Below are positions 18,599 through 26,157 of a stretch of 48,153 bases of DNA, piece by piece. Both the position numbers and the translations under genes were made by a program. Positions within the stretch are counted from its first letter, which is position 1; every line of letters starts with the position of its first letter. The notes under the pieces were generated by a model that was not told the origin of the DNA, did no database searches, and saw only the letters and a program-made list of their open reading frames with translations. This stretch comes from Phocaeicola_A sp045545095 (GTDB taxonomy: Bacteria > Bacteroidota > Bacteroidia > Bacteroidales > Bacteroidaceae), in contig JAZQAG010000008.1 of assembly GCA_045545095.1 (NCBI GenBank), forward strand, positions 1 to 48,153, given 5' to 3'.

Positions 18599-18624
18599 TC
18601 GTCGTGACGTAGTTCATGATAGGG

Positions 18625-18667
18625 AGGGAGGAAGCATCACTTGTGTGATGTATCCTCCCTCTTTCTA
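18625..18667 (+). terminator. Terminator of the SusCD operon
   Basis: A 16-bp stem with two mismatches (18625-18640 against 18645-18660, loop ttgt) is followed by ctttct. It ends the nine-gene operon and separates it from the M23 peptidase gene. Confidence 0.75.
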
Positions 18668-18788
18668 TATGATGGATTATTTGAGGAATAATATTATAAA
18701 AATAAGTTCGGAACTATATAGTTTGCGAGAATGCCAAAACTCAGGTTAAATTAATTGAATAAATGTCTTTCCCTAAAAAGGAATTATG

Positions 18789-18796
18789 TATTTTTG
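18789..18796 (+). promoter_or_regulatory. -7 element before the M23 peptidase gene
   Basis: TATTTTTG is a perfect TAnnTTTG. It lies 41 bp before the ATG at 18838, giving a start site near 18803. It falls inside the in-frame 5' extension that begins at 18763, which is a main reason for preferring the ATG at 18838. No good -33 TTTG is seen at the usual spacing. Confidence 0.5.
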
Positions 18797-18837
18797 CCTA
18801 TAAAATGGGGATTACGTCCCGAAAAGAGAACGGATGT

Positions 18838-19701
18838 ATGGCAAATAGAAAGAAAAAGAAGCATTGGTGGCATAATATCAAGTTCAAATACCGTGTTTCC
18901 ATAGCTAATGAGAATACCCTCGAAGAGGTGTTCTCATTTCGTGTATCCAAACTTAATGGCTTGTCTGTTCTCTTTTTGGTGTTGACCGTACTTTTCCTTT
19001 TTACGGCTCTGCTGATGGTCTATACCCCTTTGCGTAATTATTTGCCAGGATATATGAGCAATCAGTTACGTGCTACCATTGTAGAAAATGCTTTGCAGAT
19101 TGATTCTCTCGAGCAGATGGCCGAGCAACAACGTCTATATATTGCTAATGTGCAAGATATTGTGGCTGGTAGGATGAGTGCCGACTCTGTCTATGTAATA
19201 GATTCCCTATCGGTTATGCCAGTGGAACAATTGATGGCAGCGACTAATCGAGAAGAGGCTTTTCGGCAAAACTATGAGAATGCCGAACGGTATAATCTGA
19301 CGGCTCCGGCTGTACGTTCTACAGATACCGAGGGGCTACGATTCTATCGGCCCACTCGCGGAATGCTTTCAGCTTCCTTCGATGCAGAGATGAAACATTA
19401 TGGAGTGGATATTGCCGCCAATCCCAATGAAAGCGTGTTGGCTACGTTGGGAGGGACGGTTATTTGGACCACCTACTCAACCTCTTTAGGATATGTAATA
19501 GCTTTGCAGCATAGTAAGGGATTGGTGTCTATATACAAACATTGTGGTGCATTGCTCAAAAGCGATGGTGACGTGGTGAGTGCTGGCGAAGCTATTGCAT
19601 TGGTTGGAAATACCGGAATAGAATCTTCCGGGCCACACCTTCATTTCGAGTTGTGGAACAAGGGGCAGCCCTTGAATCCCGAGCGATATATCGTGTTTTA
19701 A
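18838..19701 (+). CDS. M23-family murein endopeptidase, membrane anchored
   Basis: The start at 18838 gives 287 residues beginning 'MANRKKKKHWWHNIKFKYRV', reported as the conserved beginning of this Bacteroidales family; an ATG at 18763 is less likely as the -7 element lies after it. A basic cytoplasmic stretch, one transmembrane helix (about 42-62), a helical linker and a C-terminal LytM/M23 domain (about 160-287) follow. The zinc ligands are visible as His and Asp of 'KHYGVDIA' and His of 'GPHLHFELW'. Such enzymes cut peptide cross-links in peptidoglycan at the periplasmic side. dxr starts 14 bp downstream, so the two are probably cotranscribed. Confidence 0.88.
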   Translation: MANRKKKKHWWHNIKFKYRVSIANENTLEEVFSFRVSKLNGLSVLFLVLTVLFLFTALLMVYTPLRNYLPGYMSNQLRATIVENALQIDSLEQMAEQQRLYIANVQDIVAGRMSADSVYVIDSLSVMPVEQLMAATNREEAFRQNYENAERYNLTAPAVRSTDTEGLRFYRPTRGMLSASFDAEMKHYGVDIAANPNESVLATLGGTVIWTTYSTSLGYVIALQHSKGLVSIYKHCGALLKSDGDVVSAGEAIALVGNTGIESSGPHLHFELWNKGQPLNPERYIVF

Positions 19702-19715
19702 AGGGTGAATTTATA

Positions 19716-20882
19716 ATGATTATGGAAGAAATAAAGAAAAAGCGTATAGCGATATTGGGTTCTACCGGTTCTATCGGTACGCAAGCATTAGAGGTTATAG
19801 CCGAACATCCGGACCAGTATGAGGCTTATGCTTTGACGGCCAACAATCGGGTGGAATTGCTTATTGAGCAAGCCCGTCGGTTTATGCCAGATGCTGTGGT
19901 AATAGCCAATGAGGACAAATATCTGCAGTTGAAAGAAGCATTGTCAGATTTGCCTATCAAAGTATATGCCGGTGCAGATGCTCTTTGCGAAGTGGCGGAG
20001 GCCGGACCAGTGGATATGGTGTTGGCTGCGATGGTGGGCTATGCAGGCTTGCGTCCGACGATGCGTGCTATCCAAGCTGGCAAACCTATTGCATTAGCCA
20101 ATAAGGAAACATTAGTGGTAGCAGGTGAGCTCATTAATGAATTGGCGCTTGAACATCGTTCCCCTATCCTGCCGGTGGATTCTGAACATTCAGCCATCTT
20201 CCAATGTTTGGCTGGCGAGCTGGATAATCCTATCGAGAAAATCCTACTTACGGCTTCGGGAGGCCCCTTCCTGAAATATTCGATGGAGGAGTTGGCCCAT
20301 GTGACTAAGGCCCAGGCTCTGAAACATCCCAATTGGGATATGGGAGCCAAAATTACCATAGACTCGGCATCGATGATGAATAAGGGTTTTGAGGTGATAG
20401 AAGCCAAGTGGCTTTTCGGGGTACGTCCCGAACAGATAGAAGTGTTGGTGCATCCCCAGTCGGTCATTCATTCGATGGTACAGTTTGAAGATGGGGCAGT
20501 GAAGGCGCAATTAGGTGTACCCGATATGCGTTTGCCTATCCAGTATGCTTTTTCGTATCCAGCCCGTGTAAAAGCATCATTTGACCGCTTGGATTTCACT
20601 CGATGTCATAGTCTGACGTTTGAACAGCCTGATACTGCCCGCTTCCGTTGTTTGGCTTTGGCCTACGAAGCGTTGCATCAAGGTGGAAATATGGCTTGTA
20701 TCCTGAATGCAGCCAATGAGGTGGTGAACGCTGCTTTCCTGCATGATCGCATTCCTTTCCTGCGTATGAGTGAAGTGATAGAACATGCTATGCAGCGTGT
20801 ATCATTTATATCCAAACCTACCTATGAAGATTATGTAGCAACGGATGCCGAGGCGCGTCGTGTGGCGGCAGAAATGTTATAG
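19716..20882 (+). CDS. dxr: 1-deoxy-D-xylulose 5-phosphate reductoisomerase
   Basis: Makes 2-C-methyl-D-erythritol 4-phosphate from DXP with NADPH, the second step of the MEP isoprenoid pathway. The 388-residue length is normal. Visible motifs: the Rossmann loop 'ILGSTGSIGTQ' at the N-terminus, 'ANKETLV', the metal/substrate site 'PVDSEHSAIFQ', 'SGGPF' and 'HPNWDMGAKITIDSA'. The ATG at 19716 is chosen as it has an AAGGG 10 bp upstream and lies after the stop of the M23 gene; an ATG at 19722 is possible. A longer reading from 19653 would overlap the M23 gene and lacks support. rseP follows 57 bp later. Confidence 0.97.
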   Translation: MIMEEIKKKRIAILGSTGSIGTQALEVIAEHPDQYEAYALTANNRVELLIEQARRFMPDAVVIANEDKYLQLKEALSDLPIKVYAGADALCEVAEAGPVDMVLAAMVGYAGLRPTMRAIQAGKPIALANKETLVVAGELINELALEHRSPILPVDSEHSAIFQCLAGELDNPIEKILLTASGGPFLKYSMEELAHVTKAQALKHPNWDMGAKITIDSASMMNKGFEVIEAKWLFGVRPEQIEVLVHPQSVIHSMVQFEDGAVKAQLGVPDMRLPIQYAFSYPARVKASFDRLDFTRCHSLTFEQPDTARFRCLALAYEALHQGGNMACILNAANEVVNAAFLHDRIPFLRMSEVIEHAMQRVSFISKPTYEDYVATDAEARRVAAEML

Positions 20883-20939
20883 GCTGTGTCCATGTGTAAG
20901 TAAAACGTAGTATATATTAATTAAAAAAATAATATAATA

Positions 20940-22298
20940 GTGGAAACATTTTTGATTCGTGCCTTGCAATTGATGATGTCGTTAGCTTTGCTGGTTATCA
21001 TTCATGAAGGAGGGCATTTTCTTTTTGCGAAATTGTTTAAAGTGCGTGTTACCAAGTTCTATTTGTTTTTTGACCCTTGGTTTTCCCTGTTTAAGTGGAA
21101 ACCAAAGAATAGCGAAACGGAATATGGAGTAGGTTGGGTACCCTTAGGGGGGTATGTGCAGATAGCAGGTATGGTGGACGAGACACAAAATAGTGAGGAT
21201 CTGAATCATCCGGTGGAACCGTGGGAGTTTCGTGCCAAACCAGCTTGGCAGCGACTATTGATAATGGTAGGTGGTGTAATGATGAATTTCCTGTTGGCTC
21301 TTTTTATATACTCCATGATTATGTTCACATGGGGTGATAGCTATATTTCTGTGCCGGATTTAAAGAATGGTATGAAGTTTAGTGAACAGGCCCAACTGAT
21401 GGGATTCCGTGATGGAGATGTCCTATTGCGTACCAATGAAAAGGCTTTTGACAAATATGGTGCAGACATGTTGCGTACCATCGCCGATGCCCAGACAGTA
21501 ACTGTATTGCGTGATGGTAAAGAGGTCGGTATATCCATTCCTGAAGAGTTCGGCTTGCTTCATATGAGTCAGGATAATAAACCTTTTGTGGATATTCTGA
21601 TGCCGGCTGTGGTAGATAGCGTTTTGGCAGAAACACCGGCTGCAGAAGCAGGATTGCAGAAAGGTGACAGATTTTTGATTTTCAATGGTCGTCCATTAAA
21701 CTCATACAATGAATTTGCTGACCGTATTGCAGCATTGCGTGCCAAAACAGACTCTATCACCGCACAGGAAAAGATTGATGCTTTGCGCAATGTAGAGTTG
21801 GTGGTGTTGCACACAACTGGTGATGTGGATACTTTGAACCTCCAGTTAACACCAGATTTCAAATTAGGTTTCTTCCCCAATATGGGATATGAACCCACCC
21901 GTTTGACCTACGGATTTTGGGAGTCATTCCCTGCCGGAACGGCTTACGGCGTGAATGTCTTGAAAGGATATGTTGACGATCTGAAGTATGTCTTTACCAA
22001 GGAGGGAGCTAACAGTTTGGGAGGTTTTGGAACGATTGGTAGCATATTCCCTGCGACATGGGATTGGTATCTCTTCTGGAAAATGACTGCATTCCTTAGT
22101 ATTATATTAGCCTTTATGAATATTTTGCCTATTCCGGCGCTGGATGGAGGACATGTATTGTTCCTACTCTATGAAATTGTGGCCCGGCGCAAACCGAGTG
22201 ACAAATTTATGGAGCGTGCCCAGCTGGTTGGTATGATTATATTGTTCGGCCTGATGATTTGGGCTAATTTCAATGATATCGTGAGATTCTTGTTCTGA
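20940..22298 (+). CDS. rseP: RseP-type site-2 membrane zinc metalloprotease
   Basis: A 452-residue intramembrane protease (M50B). The zinc site is HEGGH (His22, Glu23, His26) in the first transmembrane helix, and the third ligand lies in 'PIPALDGGH' near the C-terminus. Two PDZ-like regions sit between ('GFRDGDVLLRTN', 'EAGLQKGDRFLIFNGRPL'). Such proteases release membrane-tethered anti-sigma factors or signal peptides. The start is a GTG at 20940; no ATG lies nearby, and the protein from here matches the family's start. HEGGH instead of the more usual HEFGH keeps all ligands. It follows dxr as in other Bacteroidales. Confidence 0.95.
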   Translation: METFLIRALQLMMSLALLVIIHEGGHFLFAKLFKVRVTKFYLFFDPWFSLFKWKPKNSETEYGVGWVPLGGYVQIAGMVDETQNSEDLNHPVEPWEFRAKPAWQRLLIMVGGVMMNFLLALFIYSMIMFTWGDSYISVPDLKNGMKFSEQAQLMGFRDGDVLLRTNEKAFDKYGADMLRTIADAQTVTVLRDGKEVGISIPEEFGLLHMSQDNKPFVDILMPAVVDSVLAETPAAEAGLQKGDRFLIFNGRPLNSYNEFADRIAALRAKTDSITAQEKIDALRNVELVVLHTTGDVDTLNLQLTPDFKLGFFPNMGYEPTRLTYGFWESFPAGTAYGVNVLKGYVDDLKYVFTKEGANSLGGFGTIGSIFPATWDWYLFWKMTAFLSIILAFMNILPIPALDGGHVLFLLYEIVARRKPSDKFMERAQLVGMIILFGLMIWANFNDIVRFLF

Positions 22299-22321
22299 TA
22301 CCCAGAATACAAAATAGATTT

Positions 22322-22364
22322 AGGCGCGGATCTTTTGCTTGAGCAAAGCGGAAAATCCGTGCCT
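22322..22364. repeat. Intergenic palindromic repeat (complete copy)
   Basis: Outer arms aggcgcggat (22322-22331) and atccgtgcct (22355-22364) pair with one G-T, and an inner palindrome tttgct-tg-agcaaa (22334-22347) fills the loop. It starts 24 bp after the rseP stop. The 3' half matches positions 1-32 of the window and the outer arm matches the element at 31164-31232. It may terminate the M23-dxr-rseP transcript. Confidence 0.65.
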
Positions 22365-22450
22365 AAATGTTTACGTTTTATACAAATTCTCTTTTATCAC
22401 CCTATATTTGCAGAGTGGAGGCACTCCTTTGGAAAGTCAAGTTAACATAG

Positions 22451-22598
22451 GTGCAAAAGTGTTTGGAATAGGGTGCAAAATCTCTTTAAATCATGTATAA
22501 AATATATTTCCAATCTGTGAATATATATTTTAAGCCACGAAATATATATTTTGAACCATGAAATATATATTCTGCGGCTCAAAATATAGCTTGTCCTT
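22451..22598. repeat. Degenerate ~21-bp AT-rich tandem array
   Basis: Seven units start at about 22451, 22473, 22493, 22517, 22537, 22558 and 22578 (spacing 20-24 bp, mostly 20-22). The three best are gtgaatatatattttaagcc, acgaaatatatattttgaacc and atgaaatatatattctgcggc. There is no open reading frame in the stretch. Together with the palindromic repeat before it and the candidate RNA after it, this array fills the 835-bp gap between rseP and the next gene. Confidence 0.6.
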
Positions 22599-22716
22599 AA
22601 TAAAAACTATTTGGTAGTTAGGGGTGAAAGGTTTAGGCGATAAGTTTATATTATGTTCTTTAACATATTCCGTTAAATAGTTCCAGGTTTATAACTCATA
22701 ATTCGTAAATAAATGG

Positions 22717-22724
22717 TATTTTTG
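22717..22724 (+). promoter_or_regulatory. -7 element of the candidate structured RNA
   Basis: TATTTTTG is a perfect TAnnTTTG and places the start site at about 22731, three bases before the closing stem of the folded RNA. No clear -33 TTTG is seen. Confidence 0.55.
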
Positions 22725-22730
22725 CCGCAT

Positions 22731-23050
22731 CTTCACGCCGATAGTCTTGCCTGTGCAAGATGGTTTGGGTGGGGATGACATAAATTTGGAAAGGCGTTTA
22801 CTTAACGCTTTGTTCTTGACACTCTGAAATCTAGCAGTTTCAATCCCGTCAAAAACAAAGCAACGGTGAATGCCCATGGGGTATGTCAATAGCACATCTC
22901 CCGAGCACCTGTACGGAATATACAGGTGCTTTGGAGTATTATAACCGACATATCGGCGTGGGGTTCAGGCGTTGCTCGTTTCGACGGGAGGGCATTGCTA
23001 GAGCCTCAGAGTGTGGGACGAGTGATGAGCACAGACACCCACGCTTTTTT
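22731..23050 (+). ncRNA. Candidate structured non-coding RNA or leader, family not recognised
   Basis: A ~320-nt transcript can be drawn from the -7 element (22717-22724) to a hairpin with six T. The 5' domain is closed by a perfect 10-bp stem (22734-22743 with 22951-22960). Inside are hairpins 22745-22760 (6 bp), 22790-22811 (8 bp with one bulge) and 22904-22930 (10 bp, loop cggaata), the last extended by ctcc/ggag. The 3' domain (22956-23044) can fold through gcgtggg (22956-22962) and cccacgc (23038-23044), and that pairing competes with the closing stem. It is not tmRNA, RNase P RNA or SRP RNA by the motifs I know. It could be a free small RNA (a diverged 6S-type RNA cannot be excluded) or a cis leader of the lipoprotein gene at 23134. 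Short open frames on both strands here look like chance. Confidence 0.55.
23011..23050 (+). terminator. Terminator of the candidate RNA
   Basis: gtgtggg (23011-23017) pairs with cccacgc (23038-23044) using one G-U, directly followed by tttttt (23045-23050). The same 3' arm pairs perfectly with 22956-22962, so two exclusive foldings end at the same T-run. Confidence 0.55.
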
Positions 23051-23133
23051 ATTATCTATGTGTTAAGAAAACAATAACAATCTGTTAATAACATCGGACT
23101 GGGGTGATCGCCGAAAACAAAAAAGGTATAACT

Positions 23134-23769
23134 ATGAAAAAGTTTTTATTTTTGGTTGTAGTCGCTTTTGCGGCGTTGTTGAGTTCGTGTGGCTCCTCTA
23201 AGAAAGTTGCGAATAGTGATTATTACAATAATCCTCAAGGTTATGTGCAACCGCAGCAATCACAACCTGTAAGTCAAACAAGACAGCGTCGTACCGTAGA
23301 TCCTATGTACACATTAGCCAAACAAGAAGGTGACAGAATGCGTGCAACCCAGTCTGCAACTTCACATCTCGAAGATGTCGCCTTGGATAACGCGGAAAAT
23401 GCAGCAGCGCAAGCACTTGCTTCGCGTTTAGAGACTGCGATTATGGGTGTGCGTGACCGTTATAATCGAACAACACAGGTTAATAATCAAGTGATGACAG
23501 AGCAAGATGCTCAGAATCATGTCAAAAGTTACTTTGCTCAGAAAATATCTTATGTAGTAATTGGAGAGCCATCTATTTATGATAATCCGAATGGTACAGT
23601 CACAGCTTATGTTTGTGTAGAGATGAAGACTAAAACAGAAGATGTTTTGAGTGACGCATACGATAATCTGACACGTGAAGGGGTTATTGCGGTTGAATAT
23701 GACAAGAAAAAATTTATAGAAGAGAATAAAGAAGAACTGAAGAAACTTCAACAGCAGATTGGTTTATGA
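23134..23769 (+). CDS. LPP20-like lipoprotein
   Basis: The ATG at 23134 has AAAAAGG 8 bp upstream and gives a 211-residue lipoprotein ('LLSSC', then 'GSSKK'); an upstream GTG at 23104 would only add ten residues before the signal peptide. After a Gln/Pro-rich linker, the region about 75-190 ('NAENAAAQALASRLETAIMGV', 'YVVIGEPSIYDNPNGTVTAYVCVEM') resembles the LPP20 fold (alternating Ala-rich helix and strands) by pattern only. A charged helix (KKFIEENKEELKKLQQQ) ends the protein. Its stop overlaps the next ATG by 4 bp. The first in a run of envelope genes to 29409; function unknown. Confidence 0.75.
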   Translation: MKKFLFLVVVAFAALLSSCGSSKKVANSDYYNNPQGYVQPQQSQPVSQTRQRRTVDPMYTLAKQEGDRMRATQSATSHLEDVALDNAENAAAQALASRLETAIMGVRDRYNRTTQVNNQVMTEQDAQNHVKSYFAQKISYVVIGEPSIYDNPNGTVTAYVCVEMKTKTEDVLSDAYDNLTREGVIAVEYDKKKFIEENKEELKKLQQQIGL

Positions 23770-24602
23770 GAAATTTCATTCTCGTGTTGATGGTGTTTCT
23801 TCTTGGAAATACCACTTCTCTTTATGCGCAAAAGCCGGCTTGGATAAATAACACTCCAGAAGAAAAGAATCGTACATATAAATTCGTGGAGATAGTTTCG
23901 GTTGGTAGTAATCTTGAAGCTGCTCGTATTGAGGGAGAGAAGAAACTTGCTTCAAACGAACAACTTATTAGAGAAGTGACTGTAACCGTTGACCGTGAGG
24001 GCATACAGCATGTGGACCAAACATTCAATGACGGACAGTTGAATGAGATTGTTCGAAATGTAGTGGATGTGAAGACTACTATCAGGGGTAAGGTATTTAC
24101 TTTGCAAGCAGGGGTTGTGGATGAATATGCAACAGTGGAGCGTGGCTTGTGCGAATTGCATACGCTTTATATGGTAGCCGTAGATCCTAATCCAGTCTTT
24201 GATAATACATATCTTACTACCAAATATGGTTTTTCTGCTCGTGCTTTAGTTCCTGGATGGGCGCAATTACATAAGGGGAATGTCGCTAAAGGTATTGCCA
24301 TTCTTGCCACTGAAGTGGCTGCTATTGGGGGGATTGTCTTCACGGAAAACGAACGTGCTAGCTATGAATCAAAGATGCGGAGCCAACCCAATTTTGCCAA
24401 GCAGTATAAAAATAAAGTGGACAACTATGAGACTGCTCGTAACTGTTGTATCGGTGCTGCAGCAGCCATCTATGTTTATAACTTAATAGATGCTATTGTA
24501 GCACCTGGTGCTCGTCGGGTGGTTGTGAAACCTCGTAACCTACATTTTGCTCCTGTTGCTACAAAAGATTTTAATGGGGTAACACTCAGTTACAACTTTT
24601 GA
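23766..24602 (+). CDS. Secreted LPP20-like protein with DUF5683-like C-terminal part
   Basis: A 278-residue protein with a signal peptide (about 1-21, 'SLYA-Q'). 'KPAWINNTPEEKNRTYKFVEIVSVGSNLEAAR' is reported as a pattern only: its 'PAWINNTP' start and Ala/Glu-rich helix match LPP20-type domains. Residues about 155-245 ('ALVPGWAQLHKGNVAKG', two hydrophobic helices, 'NLIDAIVAPGARR') resemble DUF5683, a Bacteroidetes membrane-associated domain. The C-terminus 'GVTLSYNF' looks like a final outer-membrane strand. It is translationally coupled (ATGA) to the preceding lipoprotein gene, so both are probably made in equal amounts and may work together. Confidence 0.72.
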   Translation: MRNFILVLMVFLLGNTTSLYAQKPAWINNTPEEKNRTYKFVEIVSVGSNLEAARIEGEKKLASNEQLIREVTVTVDREGIQHVDQTFNDGQLNEIVRNVVDVKTTIRGKVFTLQAGVVDEYATVERGLCELHTLYMVAVDPNPVFDNTYLTTKYGFSARALVPGWAQLHKGNVAKGIAILATEVAAIGGIVFTENERASYESKMRSQPNFAKQYKNKVDNYETARNCCIGAAAAIYVYNLIDAIVAPGARRVVVKPRNLHFAPVATKDFNGVTLSYNF

Positions 24603-24639
24603 TGGGTTTCTTATACCTTAAAATATATAGCATGTAAAA

Positions 24640-26136
24640 ATGAAAATCAATCGTTGTAGAATAATTACCGTTGTCTTGTTTGCTTTCGTAGCGATAGAGT
24701 TAGTTGCGCAGGTGAGAAATCGTGACGAGTTTGATGCTTATGCAAAGCGTCAACGTGAAGCGTTTGCCCAGTATAAGGCTGATCGTCAGACGGAGTTTAA
24801 TCGCTATCGTGAACAGTACAATCGTGAGTTTGCCGGGTATCTGCGGCAGGCATGGAAGCAGGTTCGCCCCAAAGAGAAAATTGCCCCTTCTCCACAGCCG
24901 AAACCGTTTGTGCCCAAGCCTGCTGTTGACGACTCAAAACCACGTCTCGATTCGTCGGAAGAAATGCCGGTGTTGGAGATTGTAAAACCCCAGACTGTGC
25001 AGCCTGCCCCTAAGCCGATAGCTATCGAAAAGCCCAAAGAGAATCGTTCTCAAAGTGTAATACACTTGCAGGAATTCTATGGTCATGATATCACCTTGCA
25101 TTGTAGCAGTAAGGTGAAGATTCCGGTAGTGGGTAATACTCTGGAATCTATTGCTTCGGCATGGGAAAAGATTGCTGTCTGGGAAATGGATCCATTGGTG
25201 TATGATTGCCAGCAGACAAGGGTTCGTTTGGGGTATTGCGATTGGATGTATTATCAGTTTGTCAAGGAAATAGCCCACATTGTTTCCCAAACGGGTAAGG
25301 GTTCTAATGAAGAAGTTCTGCTAACGGGGTATATACTTGCTCAATCGGGGATTGATTTCCGTTTTGCCCGAAATGGTAATCGTCTGTTGTTAGCTTTGCC
25401 TTTTGACTCTCAAGTTTACGGATTCAAGTATTTCTCTATTGGAAATAAGAATTATTATATAGTAGAGAAGGAAGTAGAGGGAAGTTGCTATTTGATGGAT
25501 AAAAGTTTCAGTAAGGAAGCTGCGATACTGACACTCCGAATCTCGACAGCGATGGATTTTGGTGGCTCTGAAATTGAAACAAAGGTTTTGACCTCTAAGA
25601 AATATCCGGAAATGAGTGTCAGATTGCCAGGAAATAAGTCGCTGATGAGGTTCTTTGATAGCTATCCGCGCATGGATTGGCAGGTATATTCTTTGGCACC
25701 ATTAAATGAGGAGGTAGCAAAATGTATAATGAATGTCTTTCGTCAAGTTCTTGCAGGTAAGAGTGAAGAGGAAGCAGTGAATATGATTCTCAACTTTGTG
25801 CAAACGGCTTTTACCTACGGCTATGATGACAAGATCTGGGGCGGAGACCGTCCTTTCTTTGCTGATGAGACTCTCTACTATCCCTATAGCGATTGTGAAG
25901 ATCGTTCCATCTTGTTCTCGCATTTGATTCGGGCATTAACAAATCTTGATGTCGTTCTTCTGCACTACCCGAATCATTTGGCTACGGCTGTACGCTTCAG
26001 TCGCAATTTGCCAGGTGATTATGTAATGGTCGGTGGACAGAAATATCTCGTATGCGATCCTACAGGCTATAAGTCTATTGGCAATGCGTACGACGAGTTT
26101 AAGAATGTACAGGCAAAAGTGATAAAGATAAAGTAA
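24640..26136 (+). CDS. Secreted transglutaminase-like protein with coiled-coil N-terminus
   Basis: A 498-residue protein with a signal peptide (about 1-23), a highly charged helix likely to form a coiled coil (about 24-75, repeated 'F..Y...R' spacing), a Pro/Lys-rich linker (about 85-130), a beta-rich middle and a C-terminal papain-fold domain. 'YSDCEDRS' gives Cys419, 'PNHLAT' His446 and 'CDPTG' Asp473, the Cys-His-Asp order of transglutaminase-like (often protease-acting) enzymes. It lies 37 bp after the LPP20-like pair and 21 bp before the BACON lipoprotein, so it likely belongs to the same transcript. It may cross-link or cut envelope proteins; the target is unknown. Confidence 0.8.
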   Translation: MKINRCRIITVVLFAFVAIELVAQVRNRDEFDAYAKRQREAFAQYKADRQTEFNRYREQYNREFAGYLRQAWKQVRPKEKIAPSPQPKPFVPKPAVDDSKPRLDSSEEMPVLEIVKPQTVQPAPKPIAIEKPKENRSQSVIHLQEFYGHDITLHCSSKVKIPVVGNTLESIASAWEKIAVWEMDPLVYDCQQTRVRLGYCDWMYYQFVKEIAHIVSQTGKGSNEEVLLTGYILAQSGIDFRFARNGNRLLLALPFDSQVYGFKYFSIGNKNYYIVEKEVEGSCYLMDKSFSKEAAILTLRISTAMDFGGSEIETKVLTSKKYPEMSVRLPGNKSLMRFFDSYPRMDWQVYSLAPLNEEVAKCIMNVFRQVLAGKSEEEAVNMILNFVQTAFTYGYDDKIWGGDRPFFADETLYYPYSDCEDRSILFSHLIRALTNLDVVLLHYPNHLATAVRFSRNLPGDYVMVGGQKYLVCDPTGYKSIGNAYDEFKNVQAKVIKIK

Positions 26137-26157
26137 TTAATTAAAACACAGATAAAA

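Noticed and set aside
18763..18837. N-terminal extension of the M23 peptidase
   Set aside because: The TAnnTTTG element at 18789-18796 lies inside it, and the conserved family start is at 18838.
22731..23050. tmRNA, RNase P RNA or SRP RNA
   Set aside because: No tRNA-like ends or tag frame, no conserved RNase P core (gaggaaagtcc / acagaa), and no SRP GGAA-AGCAG loop. A diverged 6S-type RNA is not excluded, but the branched fold does not look like the 6S rod.
22689..23077. Short frames on both strands (22689-22895 minus, 22883-23077 plus)
   Set aside because: They overlap the stems of the candidate RNA, have no signal or domain, and do not match each other in any operon sense.
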